This document shows, in pieces, positions 34,901-42,009 of a stretch of DNA of 64,000 nucleotides. How positions within the stretch are numbered: position 1 is the first letter of the stretch; each line of letters begins with the position of its first letter. Under the pieces are notes generated by a model, which made no database searches, was not told where the DNA came from, and worked only from the letters and a program-made list of their open reading frames with translations. Origin of the DNA: Candidatus Poseidoniaceae archaeon (GTDB lineage Archaea; Thermoplasmatota; Poseidoniia; Poseidoniales; Poseidoniaceae); NCBI GenBank assembly GCA_938030705.1, contig CALHIR010000001.1, positions 1 to 64,000 on the forward strand. Direction: 5' to 3'. A program made the translations under genes and the position numbers.

Positions 34901-35460
34901 GAGTAGGTGGTGGTGATGGTGATGTCGCCAAGGATTTGCTCGAGGAAGGAAATGCCACTGGGGACGAACCGAATGTACATGTCGAGTTCACTTCGGATGG
35001 GTGCAAGGTCGCTGACCCGTAGGTATTCGGTTTGGGTGAATTGGATGTAGACGTTACCGGTGTACCCCTCAAGCGAGACGCCGGATTTGTCGAAATTAGC
35101 TGAGGTTCGGAGGGTGTAGGCCAACACCGACATGTTGTCCACATTCTGGGTGGTGATGCCGGTGACTTCAGACGTGGTATCGCCTTGGATTTCCCCAACG
35201 GTTGCATCAACCCCGGTGTCGGTGACAAGAACGGTCGGGTCGAAGGTGCCCGAGTAGATCCATCGGTCTCCGATACGCCATGTGGGCACATCAGAAACGC
35301 CCGGGTCACCGGCGATTGAACGCTGAACAGTGGCCTCGCCGAGAGGCTCGTGGTGCACGAGTGGGACCATGTTCAACACGAGCAGCAACATCAAGGCCAA
35401 CGGGACGGTCCGGCTCAAGCGTACCTCTCCCATGGCCGGGCCACGGGCCCGGGAGGACAT
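31930..35460 (-). CDS. Giant PKD-domain surface protein B, paralogue of A
   Basis: About 1176 residues, the tandem paralogue of the gene at 28291-31878, with the same order: signal peptide (TVPLALMLLLVLNMVPLV), N-terminal domain starting VPTWRIGDRWIYSGTFDP, beta-sandwich and PKD-like domains, one membrane helix (LAQLSLLALMLLLVALFA), then an acidic tail ending in LPEGWSMEQWEHYGQQWLDS. Cysteines are more numerous than in A. ATG 35460 has a GGAGGAGAAG site seven bases upstream and follows the tbp stop by 37 bases; the open frame further upstream lies inside tbp and is not used. The gap to gene A is 51 bases, so A and B are likely expressed together. Confidence 0.86.
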   Translation of the reverse strand: MSSRARGPAMGEVRLSRTVPLALMLLLVLNMVPLVHHEPLGEATVQRSIAGDPGVSDVPTWRIGDRWIYSGTFDPTVLVTDTGVDATVGEIQGDTTSEVTGITTQNVDNMSVLAYTLRTSANFDKSGVSLEGYTGNVYIQFTQTEYLRVSDLAPIRSELDMYIRFVPSGISFLEQILGDITITTTYSPVNENYDFPLRIDERWTTTTTSYSQWSGQSDYITPFPPPETDTNTTTWVVSDVGKPTNNVGQTIDYGGCNESYEMTSFNSDGVSEGYRWYCPEVRNYAWLHTADDIGLVIDFKLKRYDPVGATGVEPYTNPGTRSDCLDVVPERSITALNTPMQVWVNASSSCFSNTAGLQLDLHHEVEGFVSTLTTAANGSAWALIDIGDAVDSSATQLDYASHGLVAKSGNKVGAATVTLDQYLVGLDVFADEGAAVILRERCIGNDCTITQLNALSGYNVLPGDKLDIEVAFNNRGITTSTPTDAKLTTPDGVALTEELPALQTYQAYKMYTVWQVPNGSSIGSLQIQWEADTGQTNTADANFQNNVGSIELFVGRLPTPMAPTTVGLTQESILINASGSYDEDGGNVSCEFYVPFDDGTRTWSYERIVSPSCLLNYTWIDDGVYPVEITVEDEERDESIMTLNVTVQNRDPKIEVRSQRTEAKVEYPITLYAYANDSDSEKVWPGVVDIYWPGANCKEGYYTRICTTTSNTEGWKTFTAVGTDDDGAVASATFDVKFTNIRPHSLNVQMVGDEGPIAMDAQDTWHVEEDQTVRVKGQAQDSMDDIDDLTHTWWPDDAQPSLIRVFDGRISEFEMVWLEAGLHKMRLEVTDSEGASSGVEERWVSVQNVPPTIEPIAPVLPVAEGQTIRVAGSSTDTASDAETLVRCWDIDPSMDSDDFGSADDDCDVIGDNLTVSWNRSGVHKLVYHVTDNDGAHASEVLEVLVLNTPPIVRTAPFSCTAYQACLLDASTTLDALNDVNDLTVAWDIDITEDSNEDGIPDNDADLIGKTVTYTFKRDGLQSVKVMAWDENPERPGTKVVTFAVLPADRTPIENLGAALVGEEANPLAQLSLLALMLLLVALFARRRNRVEANDGVWDEVSDALSGDLFSDRNERLRQKQPEGPPPDYLFQQAMQNMASPVSNPSAGPPLPASGLPEGWSMEQWEHYGQQWLDSQG
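31945..31998 (-). other. Cytosolic Trp-rich tail motif (copy 2)
   Basis: Encodes LPEGWSMEQWEHYGQQWL at the extreme C-terminus of surface protein B. The Gly-Trp, Glu-Gln-Trp, Tyr-Gly and Gln-Trp-Leu positions are the same as in copy 1. Confidence 0.8.
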
Positions 35461-35465
35461 CAAGA

Positions 35466-35475
35466 CTTCTCCTCC
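35466..35475 (-). promoter_or_regulatory. Strong Shine-Dalgarno site for surface protein B
   Basis: GGAGGAGAAG on the minus strand, with five bases between it and ATG 35460, in the short gap after tbp. It fixes the start and indicates that B can be translated from a tbp-containing transcript. Confidence 0.65.
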
Positions 35476-35497
35476 AGCCGTTTGGCGGAGAATGTGT

Positions 35498-36112
35498 TCA
35501 AAGCAGGTCGGCCAGTTCGTCCTTGATGATTTCAACGGCTTCGAGAATCTCGTCCTTATGTCGAGCACCGGTGATGACCATCTTTCCTGAACCGAAGATG
35601 AGACAGACAACCTTGGGGTCGTCAAGTCGGTAGATGAGGCCGGGGAACTGCTCTGGCTCGTATTCCACCTTGTCGAAAGGTAGGTGGAAGGTCAAGTGGT
35701 TGAGGTTGAGTTTGCGAGGGACGCCGGCTTGCGGCTCGCCAGTGAACTTGTCAACGCCGTCGTAATCTTCAGGGTAGTGAAGGGCGTAGGTGGCGACCAT
35801 GTTTTGCACTTCAATGGTCACGTCTTTGAGGTCCCAGGTTTCAATGCCGGCAGCTCGCAAGTCCTTGATCATCCGATCGATACCGGTGTGGATGTTGTCT
35901 TCGTCCTTTCCTCCGGTGCAGACAGCACGGCCAGAGCGGAACATGAGGATGGCAAGTTTCGGCTCGGTTACACGGTAGACGACACCAGGGAATTGCTCGG
36001 GTTCATACTCACAGTTGAGTTGAATGGCAATGTCGGGGAGGTCAAGTTCTTCGGCAACACGGGTGCTGGCGACAACGTTCACAACTGTCAGGCGTTCTTC
36101 ATCGGTGGTCAT
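35498..36112 (-). CDS. tbp: TATA-box-binding protein
   Basis: A 204-residue TBP that binds the TATA element and, with TFB, recruits archaeal RNA polymerase. The two-fold repeat of the saddle is visible: CEYEPEQFPGVVYRV with AILMFRSGRAVCTGGK in the first half and VEYEPEQFPGLIYRL with VCLIFGSGKMVITGAR in the second. The loop in the middle contains an insertion (YPEDYDGVDKFTGEPQAG) between the halves. ATG 36112 fits a leaderless transcript from the TATA element described separately; an ATG four codons upstream exists. It is followed by surface protein B on the same strand. Confidence 0.95.
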   Translation of the reverse strand: MTTDEERLTVVNVVASTRVAEELDLPDIAIQLNCEYEPEQFPGVVYRVTEPKLAILMFRSGRAVCTGGKDEDNIHTGIDRMIKDLRAAGIETWDLKDVTIEVQNMVATYALHYPEDYDGVDKFTGEPQAGVPRKLNLNHLTFHLPFDKVEYEPEQFPGLIYRLDDPKVVCLIFGSGKMVITGARHKDEILEAVEIIKDELADLL

Positions 36113-36134
36113 ATAAAGGCCCAATGACCTTTAG

Positions 36135-36143
36135 TATATAAAA
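36135..36143 (-). promoter_or_regulatory. TATA box of tbp
   Basis: The minus strand reads TTTTATATA, the clearest AT-rich element in the region. Its centre is about 27 bases before ATG 36112, the spacing expected when transcription starts at or near the start codon, so the mRNA is probably leaderless. Because TBP would bind its own promoter, self-regulation is possible. Confidence 0.65.
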
Positions 36144-36176
36144 GGAATTTCGGTGCCCAACCTTGGGTCACAGCCG

Positions 36177-37166
36177 TCAACTCTGGCTATCGAGGCGAAC
36201 GCCTGCGTTGCCGAGCCTTGAGATGAGCACCCGTCCACCGGCCAGTTCAATGGCTTCGCTGGTGGTTTTCGGGTCTCGGGTCAAGGCGACCATGCAGCCG
36301 CCTCCGCCCGCCCCCGTCAACTTCACGCCCAAAGAAGTGGGTGTTGCCGCTTGAATCAAATCTTCCAGTTCGGGAGACGACACGCCAAGGTTTCGCAGCA
36401 AGAGGTGATTTTCACTCATGGCGTGACCCACCGCCTCGTAGTCGCCACGAATCAGCGCCTCAATACCTCGGCGGGCGACGGTGCCGATGGCTTTGATCTC
36501 CTGCATGCGATGCGGCTCCGCAGACAAGGCGTTGGCGACCATAGCGACTTGGCGAGCGGTCGGTGCGTGGACACCGGTGTTCCCAAGGACGAGGTAGATG
36601 TCATCGGCTGCAGCGGGCAAGGCGTGAACTTCCCATGTCCGCTCGCCCTCTGGCGTGGCCAACCGACGGGTGTACAACCAATCGCCACGTTCTTCTCGTT
36701 GATTGGAAAGAAGGACAACGCCACCCTCAACGCTTGTTGAAGCGTCCATGGGGGATGCACGACCGTTTTGGGCGTGGGCTTCGGCGAGATGGGCCAGTGC
36801 GCTCAAGCGGTCGTTGTCAAGCGCTTCATGCTCGGCGGAGAGATGGTGCATGGCGGCGCCGACCGCAGCGCTCAGAGCGGCGCTGGAACCGAGTCCAGAG
36901 GCGTTGGGGATGTCGCCGGAGACCCTCAGGGCCATGGGGGTGTCCTTGCTCATCAAGGCCTCCTTGAGCATCATGATGTGGGGGTGTTTTTTGCTGTTGA
37001 GGGGGCTGCCATCTACGCTCCATGAGGAGGCGGGCGTCATGGTGACGGTCAACCGCTGCTCGATGGCGACCGCCACGGCGGGCTGCCCGTAGACCACAGC
37101 GTGTTCTCCGAACAAGATGCATTTTCCCGGGGCGCTTGCAGCCGTTGACTCCACCGCATCACCCAT
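36177..37166 (-). CDS. mvk: Mevalonate kinase
   Basis: A 329-residue GHMP kinase that phosphorylates mevalonate in the pathway to archaeal isoprenoid lipids. The N-terminus APGKCILFGEHAVVYGQPAVA is diagnostic; the ATP loop is SGLGSSAALSAAVG, and the third motif is KLTGAGGGGCMVAL near the C-terminus. ATG 37166 is used: the frame stays open for another 370 bases but that part lies across the divergent promoter and the next gene. It is divergent from the Fe-S oxidoreductase gene, with 132 bases between the starts. Confidence 0.93.
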   Translation of the reverse strand: MGDAVESTAASAPGKCILFGEHAVVYGQPAVAVAIEQRLTVTMTPASSWSVDGSPLNSKKHPHIMMLKEALMSKDTPMALRVSGDIPNASGLGSSAALSAAVGAAMHHLSAEHEALDNDRLSALAHLAEAHAQNGRASPMDASTSVEGGVVLLSNQREERGDWLYTRRLATPEGERTWEVHALPAAADDIYLVLGNTGVHAPTARQVAMVANALSAEPHRMQEIKAIGTVARRGIEALIRGDYEAVGHAMSENHLLLRNLGVSSPELEDLIQAATPTSLGVKLTGAGGGGCMVALTRDPKTTSEAIELAGGRVLISRLGNAGVRLDSQS

Positions 37167-37298
37167 GAACCCATCACCAGGTCGCGCTTCATATTCCTTG
37201 TTGCGCAGTGTACGATTTCGTGCTTCTTTTGACGGTGGTTTGAAAGTGCGTCTTGAACTGGGGGAGATAGGCGCGTTCAAGCGCCAACGGTGAAGGAC

Positions 37299-39356
37299 AT
37301 GGAACACCCCCTGTTTTTGGATTATGGCCCGATACCCGGTTGGGCGATTCTGTTGGTCTTGTTTGGTGTCTCCGGGGGCTTCTTTGGCTATCAGGTGGTC
37401 AAGGCTTCCCGTCTGGTGCTCAAAGGCAAACCAGAGAACCGGTTTGACAACTGGGGGGCTCGTGTTTCTGAAGTGCTCACCGGGTGGTTGGGGCAAAAGA
37501 AAGTGCTCAAAGACCGCGTAGCCGGTGGCATCCACGTCCTCATGTTTTGGGGGTTCCTCATGCTCTCAACCGATATGTTTGACCTCGCCAGTGGCAACCA
37601 ATTTTCACAGAAAATTCTGCCGGAATGGCTTCGAGGGCCGTGGAACCTCGTGGTTGAAATCGGCTACACCATCGCCTTCGTGGGTTGTGTCTTGGCGTTG
37701 ATTCGCCGCGTGGTCTTCACCCCTGAGAAGCTCAAAGGCAAGTCTCAACTCGAAGGCAACGTCATCTTGTTGCTCATCATGACCATCACCACGACCTCTT
37801 TTGTGGTCGAAGCCGGTGAACCCACGGTCTCGTCCACGTGGGAGCCCATCGGCGCATGGGTGGCCAGCACGCTGGTCCCCTCGACCAGCATCGTTATCGC
37901 CGCCTATTGGGCCCACATGCTCGCCATTTGTGTCTTCTTATTCCTCATACCCTTGTCCAAACACATGCACTTGGTCATGGCGTTCCCGAACGTGTTCTTT
38001 CACGACCTTCGCCCCATGGCCACCATGGAACCCCTCGCTCGTGGTGAGAACGGAAAAGCGGTGTTGCTCGATGAGTTGGACCTCGAATCCTTCGGAGCGG
38101 TGAGCTACACCGATTTTTCTTGGCGAGACCTCATCGACGGCTGGGCCTGCACCTCTTGCGCTCGCTGCCAAGATGTTTGTCCGGCTTACGCCAGCGGTAA
38201 GGCCCTCAACCCCATGCAGATCATCCACGATGTGCGTCACTATGCCAACGACCACGCGACCAGCATTTTGGCCGATGAGACTCCCGAGGAGGACATCATC
38301 GCCCGGTTCGGGGAGGACGCCATCTGGGCGTGCACCACCTGCCACGCTTGCGTGGAGGCCTGCCCCATTTACATCGACCACGTTCCGAAACTTACCGACG
38401 CTCGCCGCCATTTGATGATGGAGCGTATGGAGTTCGACGAAAGCGTGGAAGACACGGTCATGCCATTGATGGCCACCATCGAGAACCTTGAATCCGATTC
38501 AAACCCCTACGGGCTGCCTGCCCACGAGCGAGGCGATTGGGCCGATGGCCTCGACGTCAAAGTGGCCGAACCCGCCGAATACATCTACTTCGCAGGGTGC
38601 GCTGCTTCCTTTGATGAGCGCAACAAAAAGGTCGCCAGAGACACCATCAGCATCATGAAAGAAGCCGGGCTTGATGTGGGTATTCTTGGCATGCAGGAAG
38701 GGTGCAGCGGCGATGCCGCACGGCGAGCAGGCAACGAATACCTGTTCCAGATGCTGGCTGAGACGAACCTCTCCACCTTTGAGGAAATCGGCGTGAAGAA
38801 GATCGTCGCTTCCTGCCCACACTGCTTCCATACCCTGGGCAAAGAGTACAAGGATTACGGCGGTGAAGACATCGAAGTGATGCACCACTCCCAACTCATC
38901 AACCATCTCCAAGTCGAAGGCAAACTTCCACAGCCCAAGCACGACGGAACGGTCACCTACCACGACCCCTGCTACCTCGGCCGGATCGGAGGGGAATTGG
39001 ATGCACCCCGAGACGCCATCGGCGGTGTCGATGTCGAGGCCGAGCGCCACGGGCGTGATTCCTTCTGTTGCGGCGCTGGAGGCGCTCAAATGTGGATGGA
39101 AGAGCACGTTGACGAAGGCCACGACCGTGTCAACGTCATTCGTTCAAAGGAATTGGCCGCAACGGGCGCTGAAACGGTCGCCGTAGGTTGCCCCTTCTGT
39201 TCCACCATGGTCACCGACGGCCTGAGCGCTATCGGCTCCGAGATGGAAGTGAAAGACGTGGCCGAACTGGTTTGGGAGCAAATCAAGGCCAACGACGCCA
39301 AGATCCAGGCGGCCAAAGCCTCGGCCGAACCCGCTGCTGAACCTGCTGAAGCCTGA
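37299..39356 (+). CDS. Membrane HdrD/EMO-like Fe-S oxidoreductase with cytochrome b-type domain
   Basis: A 685-residue electron-transfer protein. The N-terminal 250 residues form about six membrane helices of the NarI/cytochrome b type, with histidines that could hold haem (HVLMFWGFLML, AAYWAHMLAI, SKHMHLVMAF). Next come two 4Fe-4S motifs, CTSCARCQDVCP and CTTCHACVEACP. The C-terminal half has the two cysteine-rich CCG units of HdrD/GlpC type (GCAASF, CPHCFHTLG, DPCYLGR, FCCGAGGAQMW, GCPFCSTMV). This order is that of proteins thought to pass electrons from electron-transfer flavoprotein to quinone; that role fits fatty-acid oxidation but is inferred. ATG 37299 follows GGTGAAGG; GTG 37290 is an alternative. 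Confidence 0.85.
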   Translation: MEHPLFLDYGPIPGWAILLVLFGVSGGFFGYQVVKASRLVLKGKPENRFDNWGARVSEVLTGWLGQKKVLKDRVAGGIHVLMFWGFLMLSTDMFDLASGNQFSQKILPEWLRGPWNLVVEIGYTIAFVGCVLALIRRVVFTPEKLKGKSQLEGNVILLLIMTITTTSFVVEAGEPTVSSTWEPIGAWVASTLVPSTSIVIAAYWAHMLAICVFLFLIPLSKHMHLVMAFPNVFFHDLRPMATMEPLARGENGKAVLLDELDLESFGAVSYTDFSWRDLIDGWACTSCARCQDVCPAYASGKALNPMQIIHDVRHYANDHATSILADETPEEDIIARFGEDAIWACTTCHACVEACPIYIDHVPKLTDARRHLMMERMEFDESVEDTVMPLMATIENLESDSNPYGLPAHERGDWADGLDVKVAEPAEYIYFAGCAASFDERNKKVARDTISIMKEAGLDVGILGMQEGCSGDAARRAGNEYLFQMLAETNLSTFEEIGVKKIVASCPHCFHTLGKEYKDYGGEDIEVMHHSQLINHLQVEGKLPQPKHDGTVTYHDPCYLGRIGGELDAPRDAIGGVDVEAERHGRDSFCCGAGGAQMWMEEHVDEGHDRVNVIRSKELAATGAETVAVGCPFCSTMVTDGLSAIGSEMEVKDVAELVWEQIKANDAKIQAAKASAEPAAEPAEA

Positions 39357-39365
39357 GGTTGAGGC

Positions 39366-40343
39366 GTGCTGTCCGAGGAGAACCAGCAGGCGTTGCTGGC
39401 CTGGTACGATGACCACCAGCGGGAGTTACCCTGGCGGCAAACCAACGACCCTTGGGCCATTCTTCTCAGCGAAATTTTGCTGCAACAGACCCAAGTCAGC
39501 CGGGGCCTCGTGTTTTGGGAGCGAATGGTGGAAGTCTTTCCCACCGTTGCCTCAATGGCCGCATCTCCGGTTGATGCCGTCCTGAAGGCTTGGGAGGGGG
39601 CCGGCTACTACAGCCGTGCTCGCCGACTTCACGCCTTGAGTCAGCAGGTCATGCTTGCAAAGGAGAAGGGCGGGTTTGACGGTCGATTGCCTTCAACCTA
39701 TGACGAACTCCTCTCCCTACCGGGTATCGGCCCGTACACTGCAGCCGCTGTGGCGAGCATTGCGTTCGGTCAAGCGGTCGCTTGCGTGGACGGGAACATT
39801 CGTCGAGTGATGGCTCGGCAGACAGCGCAACCCGAACCAACGCCAAAACAAGTGCAAACTTGGGCCGATGGTTCACTTCATGCTCAACGGCCCGGTGATT
39901 GGAACCAAGCCCTCATGGAATTGGGTGCGACGGTGTGCACGCCGAGGCGGTGGTCTTGCAAAACATGTCCCGTGCAAGCATCCTGCGCTGGAGAGGTGTC
40001 TCCAGCGAAGTATCCAACTCCGAAGAAACCACGGATTGAGTTGCTCAGGCTTTGGGCGGTGGTGGAGTATGCGCTTGACGGTCACCCCGTGCTGCACCAG
40101 CGTCCAATGTCCGGCATGTTTGCCGGGCTATGGGGGCCGGTCTATCACACCGAAGCCGAGAAGGTTGACCAGACCCTGCTCAAGTGCGGGGTTATCGCGC
40201 ATCAATTGAGTCATCGAAGGATCGAAGTTGAGGTTTACTGCAAACAACCCAGCGAGTTCGCCATCGGGACAAACCGAACGGAGGTGGCCCTCTCTTCGCT
40301 TGATGAGAAGGTCTTGCACCTCGCTGCTCAGCATGGCCCCTAA
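39366..40343 (+). CDS. mutY: A/G-specific adenine DNA glycosylase
   Basis: A 325-residue enzyme that removes adenine opposite 8-oxoguanine. The N-terminal HhH glycosylase domain has LPWRQTNDPWAILLSEILLQQTQV, the HhH LPGIGPYTAAAVASIAFG, and the catalytic Asp region VACVDGNIRRVMAR. The iron-sulfur cluster cysteines are in CTPRRWSCKTCPVQASC (C-x6-C-x2-C-x5-C). The C-terminal part has the NUDIX-like domain that recognises 8-oxoguanine (LHQRPMSGMFAGLWGPV, AHQLSHRRIEVEVY). The start is GTG at 39366, nine bases after the previous stop, so it is likely in the same transcript as the oxidoreductase. Confidence 0.93.
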   Translation: MLSEENQQALLAWYDDHQRELPWRQTNDPWAILLSEILLQQTQVSRGLVFWERMVEVFPTVASMAASPVDAVLKAWEGAGYYSRARRLHALSQQVMLAKEKGGFDGRLPSTYDELLSLPGIGPYTAAAVASIAFGQAVACVDGNIRRVMARQTAQPEPTPKQVQTWADGSLHAQRPGDWNQALMELGATVCTPRRWSCKTCPVQASCAGEVSPAKYPTPKKPRIELLRLWAVVEYALDGHPVLHQRPMSGMFAGLWGPVYHTEAEKVDQTLLKCGVIAHQLSHRRIEVEVYCKQPSEFAIGTNRTEVALSSLDEKVLHLAAQHGP

Positions 40344-40399
40344 GGGTCATCCTCATGGGTTTGGCAAAGACCTAAACAGGCCACCATCACCACCCGGGC

Positions 40400-40705
40400 A
40401 TGAAGTATGAGATTTCGAGGGCTTGGGACGAAGTTTCTCTCCGGTTCCACCAGATGTTTGACGGTTTGGGTCTCGTAGAGTTGAACGAACAACGAGCGGA
40501 ATTTCGGTCGCTGCCTCCTGCCGTATCAACGGGCATCAGCCTTGACCGACAGGGCCGTCTTTTGGCCAACATGCCTCTGCACTCAATTCAATCAACCTTC
40601 ACCACCATTACGTTTGATGAGGGCATGAGGTTCCTTCTGCTCGAAGGACCGGAGAGATCCTACACCTACACCGTTCCTTCTGAACTCCTCGCTCTTCGGG
40701 GTTGA
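40400..40705 (+). CDS. Small protein of unknown function
   Basis: A 101-residue ORF (KYEISRAWDEVSLRFHQMFD, then a beta-rich end with SIQSTFTTITFDEG and SYTYTVPSELLAL). Composition is normal for the genome and it is co-directional with mutY, 56 bases downstream. I do not recognise the family. It has no signal peptide, membrane helix or cysteine. It converges on the lipoprotein gene with six bases between them. Confidence 0.6.
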   Translation: MKYEISRAWDEVSLRFHQMFDGLGLVELNEQRAEFRSLPPAVSTGISLDRQGRLLANMPLHSIQSTFTTITFDEGMRFLLLEGPERSYTYTVPSELLALRG

Positions 40706-40711
40706 TTGACC

Positions 40712-41281
40712 CTACGAGGTGTGGGTGGAATTCCAACCGGTCTCCGAAGAGAAGGTGGCGGTGGTCGTCGCTTCCCAAAGGTCTGCGATGTACGTTTGGT
40801 TGGTTTCTTTTCCGATTTCAACGTGATAGACAAAGCCTTGCGAGTTGACAAAGACGGCGTGCGGGATGGACTTCGCCTCGACCTCCATGGCTAAGGCGGG
40901 GTGAAGCATAAACGGCCGGGCAATCGTGCGGTTGAGGTTTTCCTCAGTGGTGTTGTGCCATTCGCTCATGTTGGCGTATTCTTCACTGGCCTCCCTTGAG
41001 AAAATCATGAGCCTGTCTTCGGGGATGACGTGGTCATATGCGTCCAACGTTGACTCGCAATGAGCACACCACGGTGCCGAGAAATAAGCGAGGTAGGACA
41101 GGTTGGTAAACTGGTCGAGCGAATGCGATGCATTGGTGTGGTCAACTGCTTCCCAAGCTGGGAAGACGGTAGCCACGGGAGCGGGAATTTGCTCTTCCTC
41201 AATCGGTTCAGGGCTCTCCTCTGCCGTACATCCGGCCACCATGAGGGTGAGGCACAGCAGGATGGAGATCGCTTTGTCCAT
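40712..41281 (-). CDS. Thioredoxin-like (TlpA-type) lipoprotein
   Basis: A 189-residue protein with an N-terminal lipobox (LTLMVAGC), so it should be lipid-anchored outside the membrane. The thioredoxin-like fold is signalled by LAYFSAPWCAHCESTLDAY, with the CxxC redox pair as C-A-H-C, and by the cis-Pro segment SIPHAVFVNSQG. Outside the cell it could reduce or oxidise disulfides, for example of apocytochromes handled by the Ccm genes at 16-18 kb, but that link is inferred. Several Asn-X-Thr sites lie in the ectodomain. Confidence 0.83.
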   Translation of the reverse strand: MDKAISILLCLTLMVAGCTAEESPEPIEEEQIPAPVATVFPAWEAVDHTNASHSLDQFTNLSYLAYFSAPWCAHCESTLDAYDHVIPEDRLMIFSREASEEYANMSEWHNTTEENLNRTIARPFMLHPALAMEVEAKSIPHAVFVNSQGFVYHVEIGKETNQTYIADLWEATTTATFSSETGWNSTHTS

Positions 41282-41319
41282 GTACGCCTGTTGCCTTCAT
41301 CAGTGTTAATTCTGCTGAT

Positions 41320-42009
41320 TTAGGATTTTACGCCAAGCAACTCATGCCGAAAAGAAGCCAAGCACAACATAAGGCCACACACCAGTACGTATTCTGCAGG
41401 TGCAGCGACTTGAATACCGTCTTGCGCTTGGTTGAGGAATTCAGCGGTGGTCATTCCGGTTGAGTCTATTTCGTTGGCTGCGCTCTGAAAGGACACCACC
41501 ATGACCACAAAACCAGATGCCGCCAAGAAGACACCGAACCGTCGGCCTCGTTTCCCTTTGGCTGTGGCTTGGTCGCCGAGTGCTCTGTTGGCCAAGAACG
41601 CCCAAACGACCCCTCCACCAAAGGCCAACATCGCCGTGAGGATGTGCGGGTTGATGTATCGATACATGTCGAACTGACTGACCAGTATCGTGTTCAATGA
41701 GGCAAGAAGGCCGATGAGCGTCGCCACAAACCAGAGGCGAGGGTGTTCTGCCTCCAGGGTGTGGTACAAATGCCATGCATAGGTCATTTGTACGAGGCCA
41801 CTGAGCGTCAAACCAACGGTGAACACCACCCCGTCCATCCCGGTGGCGTCCGTCTCAGAGATGAAAAATGGAACAGCACGTGGGCCAGCGAGGCCGTGAA
41901 GCACCATGGCGACCACGACGGTAAGCGTCGGAATCAGGTAACTTGCACGAGCGGCGAACAAGCCTTGGTCGTGGGTCAGAGGAAGGCGTCGACCGTATCT
42001 TGGATACAT
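41320..42009 (-). CDS. Frag1/DRAM/Sfk1-like six-helix membrane protein
   Basis: A 229-residue membrane protein with about six hydrophobic segments. PFFISETDATGMDGVVFTVGL resembles the conserved PxISxTG...PExxxF loop of the Frag1/DRAM/Sfk1 family. The molecular function of that family is not settled. The ATG at 42009 lies inside the end of the SDR gene (overlap of 34 bases); no better start is visible before the first helix. The two genes are likely co-translated. Confidence 0.7.
   Translation of the reverse strand: MYPRYGRRLPLTHDQGLFAARASYLIPTLTVVVAMVLHGLAGPRAVPFFISETDATGMDGVVFTVGLTLSGLVQMTYAWHLYHTLEAEHPRLWFVATLIGLLASLNTILVSQFDMYRYINPHILTAMLAFGGGVVWAFLANRALGDQATAKGKRGRRFGVFLAASGFVVMVVSFQSAANEIDSTGMTTAEFLNQAQDGIQVAAPAEYVLVCGLMLCLASFRHELLGVKS

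Noticed and set aside
35461-35625. N-terminal extension of surface protein B
   Set aside because: It lies inside tbp in another frame; the signal peptide and a strong ribosome site support ATG 35460.
37167-37535. N-terminal extension of mevalonate kinase
   Set aside because: It crosses the divergent promoter and the oxidoreductase coding region; the GHMP domain starts at 37166.
40712-41281. Assignment as CcmG of the Ccm system
   Set aside because: The thioredoxin-like lipoprotein is 22 kb from the Ccm genes and lacks a specific CcmG signature, so it is only called TlpA-type.
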